From positions 1,860,001-1,924,000 of the forward strand of contig OZ241323.1 in assembly GCA_965199685.1 (NCBI GenBank): 64,000 bases of DNA, given 5' to 3'. Below the pieces are notes generated by a model, which ran no database searches, was not told the DNA's origin, and worked only from the letters and a program-made list of their open reading frames with translations. Below are positions 44,901-46,397 of the stretch, one piece after another. Position 1 is the stretch's first letter; each line of letters starts with the position of its first letter. Origin of the DNA: SP5GCR1 sp965199685. Lineage in GTDB: Bacteria; Pseudomonadota; Gammaproteobacteria; Poriferisulfidales; Oxydemutatoraceae. The position numbers and the translations under genes are program-made.

Positions 44901-46320
44901 CATAATCTTCGGGCACCTCAATTGTCAAGCTATTTTGGGTTATAGGCTCTATCAGCAAGTCTCCGCCTGATGTTTGCGACCAGCGATAATTCAACGGGAT
45001 GATACTCGCACTGCTTGAGAACGATGCCGTTAGCGTGATGCCATCACCTTCATCTATTGCACTCGCCAGCATACCAGTTATCTCTATTTGCGGTATTTGT
45101 GGTACATTCTCAGGCTGCACCCTGCCTTGGTTAGGTATCACCGTGCCGTCGCTATATTTAAGCGCAGGATATTGCTCTGATGTACCGAAATCCCACACAT
45201 CAGTGCCCCAGCTACTATATATCCCAGTTGCCGTCGTGGGTGATTGCAGTTCTATCGTGGTCTTGCCTTCGCCGCCATCACTCGTCGTTCGCCCGCTAGA
45301 CTGCTTATCCCAATAGCTGTTCGTGATGTTGCTATTATCATTCCAACCAACTAAGCCACCTACACCGCGCCACTCTCCAAAGTATTTAATATAACCCGTC
45401 GCATAGCTGTTCGTGATGGTGCCACCTCTACTATAACCGACTAAACCTCCATGAATGCCAGATCCCGGAACGGAACCCGTCGCATAGCTGTTCGTGATGG
45501 TGCCACCAGCATTATGACCGACTAAGCCTCCGATATCGGCATAACCATCCCACCAAAAGGGAGGAGTCGTTTCGGTAACAGAAACCGATGCATAGCTGGT
45601 CATGATAGAGCCTATATTCCGACCCACTAAACCTCCTAAAGCTTCATCATAATCAAGATAAATAGGGTCCTGTCTTGCAACAGAACCGGTCGCATAGCTG
45701 TTTATGATAGAACCTTTATTAAGACCCACTAAACTACCTGCATTGGTGGGTATCACAATATCTACGTTTAACAAACCAATATTAGCAATTTTAGCTCCGC
45801 TTCCGGTATGACCGAACAAACCCATATAACGAAGATTTGGTTTGTTAATCATTAAGTTTGAGATGGTATGACCATTGCCCTCAAAGATTGCTTCGAAGGG
45901 CTTTCGTCTCCAATGAGAATAGTCATAGTATCCAATGGGTTGCCAACCTCTACCCGTGGTCCATGTGATTTTGTTAGGCGTTGAACTATAGCTGTTGTAG
46001 TCGTTGAAGTCTAAGTCTCTGCTTAGCTCATAGCCTTTGCAGCTGGTAGCAGGACAACCTGCGGTGATTTTTGTCGCTGACTCGCTCGCTTTATAGCCTG
46101 TTCCATCCAGCTGGAAGCGCATTGCATCCAATCCCTCCAAGTCGCATATCTCTATCAAGCCGTCGTCGTCTTGGTCTATGTCACTCAAAGTGCATGGTGC
46201 CGTTTGTGCCAGCGCAGGTTGTGACCCTATAGCGATAGCTAAGGTCAAAACCAGCAGAAAGAGGACTTGCAGAAATCTGCTTTTGCTCTTAACCGTGAAA
46301 TTAGAAATTGCCGTTTCCAT
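8986..46320 (-). CDS. Giant exported GLUG-repeat protein, 12,444 residues
   Basis: One uninterrupted frame of 37.3 kb encodes a predicted surface or secreted protein of very roughly 1.3 MDa. A Sec signal peptide (residues 1-38, cut at ALA|Q) is followed by 22 modules. A module has a head DIDQDDDGLIEIC-LEGL with four cysteines and a GYELxxDLDF segment, then GLUG repeats of the type GGLVGxNxGSITNSYATGSV predicted to stack as a beta-helix, then a closing SYWDK...WDFGT..YPALKYSDGT. Most modules add two Ig/PKD-like domains (INEGDSITLTA..., then YQWQSRE...YRVVVSYTDGQGY). The C-terminus has a cadherin-like beta-sandwich, two Ig-like domains and a tail IRLRVKVFLEGFLQ. I see no enzyme motif; adhesion or matrix building is inference. 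The ATG has no clear Shine-Dalgarno site. It lies 77 bases after the DUF1326 gene and may share its promoter. Confidence 0.93.
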   Translation of the reverse strand: METAISNFTVKSKSRFLQVLFLLVLTLAIAIGSQPALAQTAPCTLSDIDQDDDGLIEICDLEGLDAMRFQLDGTGYKASESATKITAGCPATSCKGYELSRDLDFNDYNSYSSTPNKITWTTGRGWQPIGYYDYSHWRRKPFEAIFEGNGHTISNLMINKPNLRYMGLFGHTGSGAKIANIGLLNVDIVIPTNAGSLVGLNKGSIINSYATGSVARQDPIYLDYDEALGGLVGRNIGSIMTSYASVSVTETTPPFWWDGYADIGGLVGHNAGGTITNSYATGSVPGSGIHGGLVGYSRGGTITNSYATGYIKYFGEWRGVGGLVGWNDNSNITNSYWDKQSSGRTTSDGGEGKTTIELQSPTTATGIYSSWGTDVWDFGTSEQYPALKYSDGTVIPNQGRVQPENVPQIPQIEITGMLASAIDEGDGITLTASFSSSASIIPLNYRWSQTSGGDLLIEPITQNSLTIEVPEDYVSAGANTVNLAIMLDVISDVGSTAQQVVITIAKRNNGQIASLGAPSLNERELAAPTIDLSSDPDGGGNNISYQWQSRESTAATWVNVMTVADTKETYTIPGGIRGGTQYRVIISYTDGQGYSEEVISQAVVYENRYFFAEIASLTSCGTTDIDQDDDGLIEICDLEGLNAMRYQTDGTGYRPSSSTMKITVGCPATGCRGYELNKDLDFNDNNSYSSTANKSRWTTGAGWEPIGRYSIYSSNSNPFTATFEGNNHIISNLMINRPNINFIGLFSYAGSQSRIINIGLVDVNVVGRNSGGLVYYNKGSIINSYATGSVSGWNGGGLVSYNYGNVMNSHAMVDVTGRRIGGLVSSNHGSIMNSHATGSVTGNGSDNSVGGLVGGNYTQGRITDSYAIGSVTGNGSEVKTGGLVGYNSGSITTSYAAGSVIGAGSRAAIGGLVGRNYSGIITKSYAAGSVKENGSYAQVGGLIGESYYGSITNSYATGSIIPVGDHAQIGTLVGWMHQGSITNSYATTFLKGPTFYDDVGGLGNLVRLPHRDTNITNSYWDQWTNRETTDDGGRGKTTIELQEPTTATGIYSSWSTDAWDFGTAWQYPILKYSDGTVMPNQGRVQPSVENPVSCDPTDIDQDNDGLIEICDLEGLNTIRYQIDGTGYRQSTSTMKITAGCHDVGCQGYELLRDLDFNDFNSYSSTSNKIIWTQRSGWEPIPRFTATFDGNGHNIANLMINRSRSNSAGLFGYLEEQSRIINIGLLNIDVTGNDFVGGLVARNSGNVMNSYATGSVIGTERSADVGGLVGHNQGTVITSYATVVVAGTGDTGGLVGRNRGAIATSYATGSVKGSVSGWTGIGVGGLVGENYWGIIIKGYATGSATGNAYNTSVGGLVGRHFYGTITNSYAVGSVKGTGQNLHAGGLIGWHVDSIITNSYAAGSVKGTGSNIDIGGLVGFSRPFEHGTINTSYWDKITSGRTTSASGGLAKTTLELQEPTTATGIYGSWSSAVWDFGTTKQYPALKYRDGTVMPDQVRAQPEDLPQIEIAGVPMSAINEGDSITLTASPSGSADIIPLNYSWSQVSDGGLLIEPTTQSSVTIEVPEDYVSASANSINLTLMLEAVSDVGSTTQQVSITIAKRNNGKVSVLGAPSLNERELAAPAVDLSGDPDGDVSNIGYQWQSRESTATAWANVLTEANTKETYTIPDEIRSGTQYRVLISYTDGQGYSEEVISPAVVYEKIYLPISVESSVSCDLTNIDQDDDGLIEICDLEGLDAIRYQLDGTGYKASGSATKITAGCPSTGCKGYELIIDLDFDNNNSYSSTANKIVWTTGTGWQPIGNSSSNAFKAKFDGNGYIISNLMINRPNTDNVGLFGYAGNQSGIIRIDLVDINVVGRNYVGGLVGKTNYVSIANSRVAGFVRGRDYVGGLVGETNYGSVASSRAAGSVSGWHSYSYVGGGLVGQTNHGSVADSHATSFVTGFDRIGGLVGGNDQGSITNSYATGSVSGEGYVGGLVGRSYHGSITNGYATGSVTGTDVHDHVGGLVGENDEGSIIRSYATGFVTGTGNDAYVGGLVGKNDEGSITGSYATGFATGNGESLKIGGLVGRSYQGSITNSYATVSVTGNGNHLQVGGLVGRNYRGSIMSSYAAGSVTGNVGSNSYVGGLVGRIYEGSITNSYWDKLTSGRATSAGGVGKTTVELQSPTLATGIYSNWETAFWNFGTTEQYPALKYSDGTLIPNQFRKPRIKIVVVPANIVNEGTRVMLTASYQGDANSVLPSYRWTQTLGEPLLIETTTLSSITFEAPKDHVPSNASVANFILSLEVIGSTESVVQEIPISIVKHNNGRATLSGAPTLNGKELVAPTIDLSRDPDGEGGNLFYQWQRKIGDPATWVNVYASKNEAHTIPEDVIGTVEYRVVVSYTDGQGYRDKLISAPAVYSRMDLPMDITSLTSCGTTDIDQDNDRLIEICNLEGLNAMRYQLDGTGYKISASAPAITTGCPEVGCIGYELTRNLDFNDDASYRNVSLNKKNWTTDKGWNPIGTCQDNFNSIFEGNSYVIHNLKIGRGLVKKIGLFGCTGSQSKIINIGLLSIHVTGDSQVGGLVGTNGGSIANSYAAGFVRGQGRWLADDIGGLVGNNTGVITSSYAKASVIGDGDFGGLVGFNYGGSITNSYATGLVQGWSNYSDAGGLVGWNTGTITNSYATGSVRGWSNTDRGGLVGDAGSRATVKNSYWDKLTSRRTTSDGGIGKTTIELQSPIRPGSSPTEVYYGWSTKVWDFGTTEEYPVLKYSDGTFIANQGRVQPENILRMLRRVEIAGVPSGVVEEGEHVTLTASYSSSASIIPLNYSWSQTSGGALLIEPTTQSSVTIEVPGDYIPAGAKTANLTIMLLAKGDVNITKHVSITIARRNNGQIEALGVPSLNERELTAPSLDLSSDPDGRISRISYQWQSRESTATAWENVLFGTSEAYTIAEDGRGIVQYRIVVSYTDGQGHNEEVVSQAVVYRSRYSLIEIARLTSCGAADIDQDDDGLIEICNLEGLNAMRYQMDGTGYRPSSTSTMKITAGCPATGCKGYELAQDLDFKDDGSYSSKSNKVIWTTGTGWEPIGRYEGRNNANNNLFAAIFDGNDHTISNLMINRPRTESVGLFNGIGRQSEIINIGLLDVNVIGKKYTGGLVGGSSGGITNSYVTGFVAGKGGTSFFTSAYAGGLTAYNDEGSIMNSYAMGSVTGTGRYVYAGGLTGYNHEGSITNSYAMGSVSGTGDRADVGGLVGIGGYGSITNSYAMGSVSGTGDRADVGGLVGHNFYDSITNSYWDKTTSGATRSGGGIAKTTTQLQEPTTPTGIYSSWSADVWDFGTAKQYPALKHKDGTIMPSQVEVKIAGVPSGVVNEGERITLTASSPINASLSYRWVQISDGVLLVTPTTQSSIIFEIPKDYVSANRDATNLLLSLDAIDGNRQITQKVAITIAKRNDGWIEKLGIPDLNERELTAPVIDLSGDPDGDISNISYQWQSSENLRTGWVDISAGTDEVYTIPEDFIGIIQYHVIVNYTDGQGYSEEVISEVIVYERGYSLTEIVDPTSCDPTDLDQDGDGLIEICHLEDLNAIRYQMDGAGYKVSGSALVSTTGCPDDGCDGYELIRDLDFDDDASYRDPLANKLGWTTGGGWQPIGNSSYNAFSAIFNGNEYTISNLMINRSNTDNVGLFGYVGSQSKISDIGLLNVNVNGDDDVGGLVGENIGGSITNSYATGSVSGDDHLGGLVGRNGGSIKDSYATGSVAGSYELGGLVGKNGGSIKDSYATSFITGTHDRVGGLVGENRGSIINSYATGSVQGEEDVGGLVGENSHGIITNCYATGSVTGTGRYVYAGGLVGKNYEGSITSSYATGSVTGRGSNARLGGLVGEGDYAIIENSYATGSVTGHGSNARLGGLVGENDKDSIINSYATGLVTGTSSEVGGLVGHNDDAIIENSYWDKWTSGRTTSAGGEAKTSIELQSPIAPTGIYGGWDKDIWDFGTTGQYPILKYNDGTFLPNQARVKITGVPTGFVYEGTRITLTASSQSSASSSYRWTQISDGVLLIAPTTQSSITFEVPGDYMSTNMDSINLVLSLEVINDKRHATQQLTITIVKHNNGRIARLGLLGINERKLVAPVINLGGDPDGKGGNISYQWQSRSITEPTWVNIFAATNEAYIIPENARGIVQYRVLVGYTDGQGYSEKILSEAVVYEEASNFVRHLIRTVTPIVCYPTDIDKDNDGLIEICDLEGLNAIRYQLDGTGYRQSASTMKITAGCPDRGCKGYELVRDIDFNDDASYQDFSVNKHGWTTGLGWEPIGTSDNPFTAIFKANQYRISNLMIDRPSARNIGLFGGIGSSARIESVGLINANVRGQWGIGSLVGKNRGGVISDSYATGIMQGGSSVGGLVGDNYGRITNSFTNISMSGNNYIGGMVGCNFGGGEITNSYTVARSNRRQINIGGILGYNSSGIDGVVNSYWDVGISGVSEDAYRSGGRTTAQLKSAIAPGNTSDEIYYGWSTDVWDFGTSEQYPIFQYSSGTITHNQPIEQTGPSQKLDVEIAGVPQGAVAEGEYITLTAFSQSSASLSYLWTQTSSGASLIESTTRSSVTIKVPEDYVPANVNTIDLTITLEVISGIGSTEQQVVMTIAKRNNGKIAALGAPDLNERELTAPVIDLSGDPDGSGVNIGYQWQSRESAGTVWENVVAGTNEAYIIPEDTASIAQYRLIVSYTDGQGYREGVMSETIVYDRRSPLQPSISIVNLTSCDTPYVDQDNDGLIEICNLDGLNAMRYQLDGTGYKANRSAVKITTGCPDEGCNGYELTKDLDFNDDASYQNIANKTMWTAGTGWQPIGRRWYQSFNTTFEGNNHTISNLTINQYSVDAGLFGYTGSKSKIANIGLLNVNINSSRYVGGLVGISDGEIINSYVTGSVRGNGSYTYVGGLVGRGSIIINSYATGSVKGSGHGANVGGLVGSNNYSSRNGIFIDASITNSYAMGSVTGNGPYASVGGLAGYSRSITNSYATGFVKGFGYSVGVGGLVGDSRSVTDSYWDKTTSGKKRSAGGKGKTTILLQKPTTATGIYKRWSTSVWDFGTTKQYPALKYRDGTVMPNQSREPPEDVLQMPQVEIAGVPTSTVNEGERITLTASLQSDASNIPLSYRWEQASRGGLLVEPTTRSSVTIEVPEDYVSAGANTVDLAIMLDVISDIGSTAQQVSITIAKRNNGQIAALGAPSLNERELTAPTVDLSGDPDGGGGNISYQWQSRESNQTTRTAWANVPAGTSEAYTVAEDVFGTFRYRVVVSYTDGQGYNEEIISRAVVYESRYSLVEIASLTSCGTTDVDRDNDGLIEICNLEGLNAIRYQLDGTGYRPSSSTMKITLGCPAIGCTGYELTRDLDFNDNDSYNSTANKVVWTTGTGWQPLGNSSSNAFNSIFDGNGYTIFNLMINRPNTNYVGLFGYTEGESKIANAGLLNVDIAGGSRVGSLVGRNDGPITNSYATGFVKGSRWVGGLVGHNQDTITNSYATGSVKGRDDVGGLAGLIGYDSSITNSYATGDVEGESDVGGLVGYSSYRYTVRNSYWDKWTSGQTASARGIGKTTIQLQKPTTATGIYSNWSNDIWDFGTTEQYPALKHRDGTVLPNQPRERPDLSHRLSVEIAGVPTGAVNEGDSITLTASSASSELIIPLNYSWSQTSDGDLLIEPITQSSVTIYVPEDYVSAGANTVNLAIMLEAVSDVGSTVQQVVITIAKRNNGKIAALGVPNLNERELAAPSIDLSGDPDGGGSNIGYQWQSREDAQSAWANVPAGTSEAYTIAENVFGTIQYRLIVSYTDGQGYSEEVISRAVVYESRYSFAEIASLISCGTTDIDQDDDGLIEICNLEGLNAVRYQLDGTGYRPSSSTMKITLGCPATGCEGYELTRDLDFNDDDSYSSTANKITWTMGAGWSPIGYYRSPNNKNLFESTFEGNGHTISNLMTNKPGINQVGLFGYTSNQSEIRNIGLLNVNIAGDCCVGGLVGYNKGSIKSSHVTGHVTGGAAVSGLVGFNYGSIMSSYATSSVAGKYYVGGLAGWSEGTITNSHATGDIGGYDDIGGLVGENSDGGTITNSYATGSVTGTLWYASIGGLVGLNLRGIITSSYATGHVTGDGSNAHVGGLVGFSYESTITSSYAISSVAGTGRHADIGGLVGLNSIGVITSGYTASSVTGVSANVNVGGLVGNTYLGRVTKSYWDKWISGQTESAGGEGKTTIELQEPTTTTGIYSSWSSKAWDFGTPRQYPALKHRDGTVMPNQPRERPDILQMPEVEIAGVPASVVNEGDSITLTASSASSELIIPLSYRWSQVSDGDLLIEPTTQSSVTVEVPEDYVSAGVNTVNLAIMLDAISDIGSTAQQVVITIAKRNNGQITALGAPSLNERELAAPSIDLSGDPDGGVSNISYQWQSRESTATAWANVPAGTSVAYTIPENVFGTFQYRVIVSYTDGQSYNEEVISQAVVYESRYSLIEIASLTSCGTTNIDQDDDGLIEICNLEGLNAMRYQLDGTGYKADESAPVITIGCRSDGGCTGYELSRDLDFNEDDSYSSTTNKVVWTTGEGWQPIGNSSTNAFNATFNGNGYTISNLMINRPDARNVGLFGYTKDQSKVVNVGLLNVDVSGNSYVGSLVGHNYSDVTNSYVTGSVSATGLGVGGLAGHNHGTIRLSYATASVTVAYVTMIGQAASDIGGLVGENSYQGTITRSYATGSVSGTGRYVNMGGLVGENSYQGTITRSYATGFVSGAGRYVHIGGLVGLIYRSAIINSYATSSISGTGSYALLGGLVGNKFYDGTITNSYATGSVSGTGEYARVDGLIGYDWGGGSITNSYWDKWTSGQIASAGGEGKTTIELQSPTAATGIYRRWSTRVWDFGTTEQYPVLKYSDGTVMPNQPRERPDLSHRLSIEVAGVPASAVDEGDSITLTASSASSELTIPLSYSWSQVSGGGLLIKPTTLSSITFEVPEDYVPADADTVNLAVMLDAISNVGSTAQQVVIAIAKRNNGKIATLGAPSLNERELTAPPIDLSGDPDGGGSNISYQWQSRESTATAWINVPAGTNSAYTIAEDVIGIFQYRVVVNYTDGQGYNEEVISRVVVYESRYSLIEIASLTSCGTTDIDQDDDGLIEICNLEGLDAMRYQMDGTGYKANESAPLITMGCRSDGGCTGYELSRDLDFSDDNSYSSTTNKITWTTGEGWQPLGNSPSNAFNVTFNGNGYTISNLMINRSNTNFVGLFGYTSSGAEIANVGLLNVDITGGSRVGGLVGRNYGPITNSYATGFVKGKDEVGGLVGSNWAANITNSYATGDVEGEDNVGGLVGWHGRSITNGYATGSVSGVLRVGGLVGSSVNATITNSYATGDIEGESDVGGLIGLVDDINYPSVITNSYWDKWTSGQTASAGGEGNTTIELQEPTTATGIYSSWSTDVWDFGTAEQYPVLKYSDGTVMPNQPRERPDLSHRLSVEIAGVPADAINEGDSVTLTASLQSNTSNIPLSYSWSQVSGGGLLIEPTTQSSVTIEVPEDYVSVGANTVNLAIILEAVSDVGSTAQQVVITIAKRNNGKIAALGAPSLNERELTAPSIDLSGDPDGGGSNIGYQWQSRESTATAWTNISAGTSEAYTIAEDVIGIFQYRVVVSYTDGQGYNEEVVSEAAVYEKINLPISVVNSVSCDLTDIDQDDDGLIEICNLEGLNSIRYQLDGTGYKASRSAAKITAGCPANGCRGYELTQDLDFNDDNSYSSVSNKITWTTGTGWQPIGTRDSPFNAIFKASKHSISNLMIDRPSARNIGLFGRIGGSARIEGVGLINVNVRGNWGVGSLVGLNSSGSVISNSYATGTIRGGDSAGGLVGDNYSRITNSYNNVSVWGGSYIGGIVGCNFSGGTITNSYTVSSINSTGGSRGGILGYNGAGNRSVVSSYWDRDVSGISSGADGLGQTTIQLQSPTTATGIYRRWSLSVWDFGTTGQYPALKHSDGTVIPNQPRERPDIPQIEIASLTSCGTTDIDQDDDGLIEICNLEGLNAIRYQLDGTGYKASGSATKITLGCPDTGCKGYELTQDLDFNNDDSYSSTANMVVWTTGTGWNPIGNSSANTFNAKFNGNGYTISNLMINRSGTNFVGLFGYMGSGVEIANVGLLNVDIIGDSRVGSLVGRSSSSITNSYATGFVKGGSHWVGGLVGANIDDGTITNSYATADVEGESEVGGLVGNNLRATITNSYATGDVEGMDNVGGLIGVNWRDTITNSYATGNVEGGRRVGGLVGQNNYSRITSSYWDKWTSGQTVSAGGEGKTTIELQSPTTATGIYRSWSTDVWDFGTAEQYPALKYSDGTVIPNQPRERPDLSHRLSVEIAGVPTSAINEGDSITLTASSSTIATIIPLNFSWSQVSDGDLLVEPITRSSVTIEVPEDYVSADADTVNLVIMLSAMSDVGSTTQHVLITIAKRNNGKITALGAPSLNERELTASAIDLSGDPDGGGSNISYQWQSRENDQTTRTAWVNVPAGTNRVYTIPENIFGTVQYRAIVSYTDGQGYNEEVISETVIYESRYSLIEIASLTSCGTTDIDQDNDGLIEICDLEGLNAIRYQLDGTGYKASGSAPKISAGCPATGCKGYELTIDLDFNDDNSYSSTANKVVWTTGTGWNPIGYYRNTNNKNPFVATFDGNTYTISNLTVNNNSSDGGLFGYTGGQSKIMNIGLLNISVVGRYGAGGLVSFNKGSITNSYATGFVKSTDHDYIIVVGGLVGENWSSGTITSSYATVSVTGEGEDYHVRSARVGGLVGYNDGSITNSYATGSVTVNYTSSIGGLVGTNTGSITDSYATGPVIYIGDRIGGLVGSVSDNITNSYWDMWNNWITTSLRYRGKTTIELQSPTTASGIYSSWDTDVWDFGTSKQYPMLKYSDGTIIPNQPRERLQMPQVEIASLTSCKTTDIDQDDDGLIELCDLEGLNAMRYQMDGTGYRTSQTAIRITAGCPDTGCKGYELVRRLDFHDANSYHNASANKRRWTTGSGWEPIGRPHNAFTAVFEGNGYSVSNLMINSDAFYIGLFAYTQRNAEVINLGLLNVDITGTKWLFSSIGGLIGNNDYGTIQNSCVTGSVKGTGYSVQVGGLVGNNYGTIQNSCVTGSVIGNGSYSDVGGLVAVHHRGSITNSYATGSVTGDRANNMGGLVGYTYSSRITSSYAAGSVTGDRANNVGGLVGDRWSDYYTISTSYWDKWTSGKTTSAGGLAKTTMQLQEPTMAIGIYSSWSADVWDFGTTEQYPALKHRDGTVLPNQPRERPDLSHRLSVEIAGVPVGAINEGDGVTLTAMSTSSTSIIPLNYSWSQVSDGDLLIEPITQNSITIDVPADYVSAGANTVNLAIVLLAMSDVGSTTQHVLITIAKRNNGKVSVLGAPSLNERELIAPSIDLSGDPDGGGSNISYQWQSREDAQSVWANVPAGTSEGYTIPENVFGTVQYRVVVSYADGQGYSEEVISEAVVYESRYSFAEIISLTSCGTTDIDQDDDGLIEICNLEGLNAIRYQMDGTGYRPSSSTTKITAGCPATGCKGYELTRDLDFNDYNSYSSTANKVVWTTGTGWQPIGTEDSPFNAIFKANKHRISNLMIDRPSARNIGLFGGIGGSSRIEGIGLINANVRGSWGIGSLAGVNSGGVISNSYATGTIRGGDSAGGLVGDNHGRITNSYTNVSVSGGSYIGGIVGCNYSAGTVTNSYTVSRITSSSGNRGGILGNNIGSVINSYWDMSVSGIFSGTYGLGQTTTQLQSPTASTGIYRSWSTSVWDFGTPEQYPALKYSDGTVIPDQPRERPQIPRAEIVSLTSCGTTDIDQDDDGLIEICDLEGLNAIRYQMDGTGYRINQSSPVITMGCRPDGGCIGYELTQDLDFNDDDSYSSTANKITWTTGRSWQPIPHFTATFDGNSHTISNLMINKPNTKYVGLFGRVARRSKIIDIGLLNINVTGTGSNIAVGGLAGGNYASITSSYATGSVKGTGSHVAVGGLIGGSYDGSVMNSYATSSVTGSVSNGVNVGGLVGANEGGIIINSYATGSVKGTGRYAQVGGLVARTHDGSIMNSYATGSVSGTGWWSADVGGLVGNNYDGSITNSYATGSVTGNGRSAYVGGLIGENNSSITNSYATGFVTVNVRFADVGGLIGNNYDGSITNSYWDRWTSGQTAGSGGPQEPTTLGSTLTEVYYGWGADTLGSTLTEIYYGWGADISGGGKTTIELQEPTTAIGIYSSWSTAVWDFGTTKQYPALKYSDGTVMPDQGREPPEDIPQMPQVEIAGVPVDAINEGESITLTALSTSSASIIPLNYSWSQVSGGDLQIRHTTRSSVTIEVAEDYVATSANSSNLVLALEVSSYVGSIRHQIAITIAKRNNGKIAALGAPNLNERELTAPFIDLSGDPDGSGSNISYQWQSRESTATAWTNISAGTSEAYTIAEDVIGIFQYRVVVSYTDGQGYNEEVISRSVVYESRYSLIEIASLTSCRTTDIDQDDDGLIEICDLEGLSAIRYQSDGTGYRPSTSTMKITLGCPAIGCKGYELTRDLDFNDDDSYSSTANKITWTTGTGWLPIGYIAKTFDGNGHTISNLMINRSSGSVGFFHNIGDEAKVANIGFLDVNIINTNASDTGSLSGSNSGFITNSYATGSVSGYDSVGGLIGDNSGGTITNSYAAVSIMGTSQIGGLVGDNSGGSITSSYATGSIVGISEIGGLVGQNWRDSSITNSYATGSIVGTYQVGGLVGSNWRYSSITNSYATGSISGSSELSGLVGYNYYGTIMSSYWDKWTSRQTTSAGGEGKTTVELQSPIAAGSTSTEIYYGWSSEVWDFGTTEEYPILKYSDGTVMPNQPRERPDLSHRLSVEIAGVPVGAINEGDSITLTALSTSSTSIIPLNYSWSQISDEGLLIEPTTQSSVTIEVPEDYVSAGADTVNLAIMLEAISDVGSTAQQVFITIAKRNNGQIAALGTPSLNERELTAPSIDLNGDPDGGGSTISYQWQSRESNQTTRTAWINVPTGTNSAYTIPENVFGTFQYRVVVRYTDGQGYNEEVISPAVVYESRYSLIEIASLTSCGTTDIDQDDDGLIEICNLEGLNAMRYQSDGTGYKPSTSIMKITLGCPATGCEGYELTRDLDFNDDDSYSSTANKITWTTGTGWLPIGYIAKTFDGNGHTISNLMINRSSGSVGFFHNIRDEAKVANIGFLDVNIINTNASNTGSLSGSNSGFITNSYATGSVSGYDSVGGLVGDNFSGTITNSYAAVSIMGTSQIGGLVGDNSSGSIMSSYATGSIVGISEIGGLVGQNWLGSSITNSYATGSIVGTYQVGGLVGSNWRDSSITNSYATGSISGSSELSGLVGYNYYGTIMSSYWDKWTSGQTTSAGGEGKTTVELQSPIAAGSTSTEIYYGWSSEVWDFGTTEEYPILKYSDGRVMPNQPRGRPDLSHRLSVEIAGVPVGAINEGDSITLTALSTSSTSIIPLSYRWSQVSDGDLLIEPITQGSITIEVPEDYVSADANTVNLAIMLDVMSDVGSTAQQVVITIAKRNNGQITGLGAPILNERELTAPSIDLSGDPDGGGSNISYQWQSREDVQSAWANVSAGTSEVYVAPEYTRGTIQYRVVVSYTDGQGYIEEVVSDFLAYQGKTNTSPSIELPHNNSSIRLISGQTTMVSVVISEVDEDDIVTLTIAQVPTMTEIVLIEPPHILLSAGVGETRTAEFQITALQAGSLSLLLTASDDSGTLTASAEKVELRVEVEAPPLVSCGTTDVDQDDDGLIEICDLEGLNAMRYQWDGSGYREDETAIKITTGCGEGGCRGYELSRDLDFNNDDHYRDIANKTAWTTGAGWKPMRLEATFEGNNHTISNLMIDREQEGHVGLFGVASGRNASINGVGLIDADIKARISAGGLVGAMFNGISISNSYMTGDVVAQAKAGGLVGDCSYSSITGSHATGTVSIGYNSAGGLVGYLLVCDLSDSHALSVVKGFDRVGGLVGDNTGANGRVSTSYAIADVEGRGYYVGGLIGINSGGGIVIGSYAMGEVAGANTVGGLVGYNAVRYTIRDSYSFAAVEGSNYVGGLVGHHVGEIINSYSVGSVIATGFRSRSGGLVGLSQNSITTSYWDKTTSGKTQSAGSGEGKVTAQLQSPTTATGIYSSWDPTVWDFGTPQQYPALKQSDGTLMPGQRVGLLGLSVLTSEEIPYMFNSEVFDYRLLIANEVDTIKLRPTATPTGVVDISISSDNGFSKSVASGSLSPEISLATSETTLITVKVEFASQVSRTYRLKISRAEQSAPSQIVGANAPFDYVFSRSTLNGMQSYEVLNMPEWMEYSESELGLMFSGIADTDYISDMSEQMLEIQVNNDDGTTETMSIVLQIDSPTTGTTTLVELPDGVLQFNDELRDDNGIEEKTHVWEHCPVGSDEFRELEGVDGMSYTLPDGEYSAPGTAYRVRTTIIDSLGQRSEHTTQIELQGLDDDSQIIEEQGVIRLRVKVFLEGFLQ
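8989..9036 (-). other. Shared C-terminal tail of the first giant protein
   Basis: The last 16 residues, GVIRLRVKVFLEGFLQ, align without gaps to the end of the second giant (RILRIQIRLLLEGLLS). The pattern alternates hydrophobic and basic residues and ends in LEG-[FL]-L. Confidence 0.7.
9620..9925 (-). other. Cadherin-like beta-sandwich domain in the giant protein
   Basis: About 100 residues starting GLLGLSVLTSEEIPYMFNSE and ending YRLKISRA have the pattern of the cadherin-like beta-sandwich family (PF12733): a short 'L-x-L-x-V' opening, an FDY motif, and a terminal Y-x-L-x-I-x-R strand. It occurs once here, right after the last GLUG module, but five times in the second giant. Confidence 0.6.
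12030..13060 (-). repeat. Near-identical ~1 kb copy (module 21)
   Basis: This segment matches 13,776-14,806 almost base for base at an offset of 1,746 bp (582 codons, in frame). Only scattered substitutions are seen; the match fades at about 12,025 and 13,065. Neighbouring modules are far more diverged, so this is a recent duplication or gene-conversion tract. Confidence 0.85.
13776..14806 (-). repeat. Near-identical ~1 kb copy (module 20)
   Basis: Partner of 12,030-13,060. It covers the end of one Ig-like linker, the WDFGT closing segment, and all the GLUG units of the module. The heads of modules 20 and 21 (near 14,945 and 13,200) differ clearly, which places the boundary of the homogenised tract. 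Confidence 0.85.
36547..36714 (-). repeat. 90-bp tandem duplication of one GLUG unit (module 6)
   Basis: Bases 36,547-36,624 are repeated exactly at 36,637-36,714, a 90-bp period equal to one 30-residue GLUG unit (SYAMGSVSGTGDRADVGGLVG). It shows how units are added within a module. Confidence 0.85.
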
Positions 46321-46397
46321 AGCAGAGGAGAGGACAGCTAATGATTCCTGTTTCTTTCTTATACAATCTCTGCAGCATCTAGGCTGTCGTGCACTAC

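Larger units (their letters stand above)
11100..46200 (-). repeat. Array of 22 Ca-loop/GLUG modules inside the giant gene
   Basis: The DxDxDG heads lie near these positions, from protein N- to C-terminus: 46,165; 44,435; 43,010; 41,155; 39,055; 37,365; 35,680; 33,705; 32,110; 30,405; 28,830; 26,890; 25,000; 23,340; 22,365; 20,700; 19,600; 17,905; 16,940; 14,945; 13,200; 11,150. Spacing is mostly 1.6-2.1 kb. It is only about 1.0-1.4 kb after modules 2, 14, 16 and 18, where the Ig-like pair is missing. Each head keeps four cysteines (CGTTDID, EIC, AGC, GCKGYEL). The 12-position loop DQDDDGLIEICD fits an EF-hand/dockerin-type calcium site: D1, D3, D5, G6, I8 and D/N12. Confidence 0.85.

Noticed and set aside
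11100..46200. CRISPR array
   Set aside because: The repeats are coding, in frame, of variable length (about 66-96 bases per GLUG unit) and have no unique spacers between identical short repeats.
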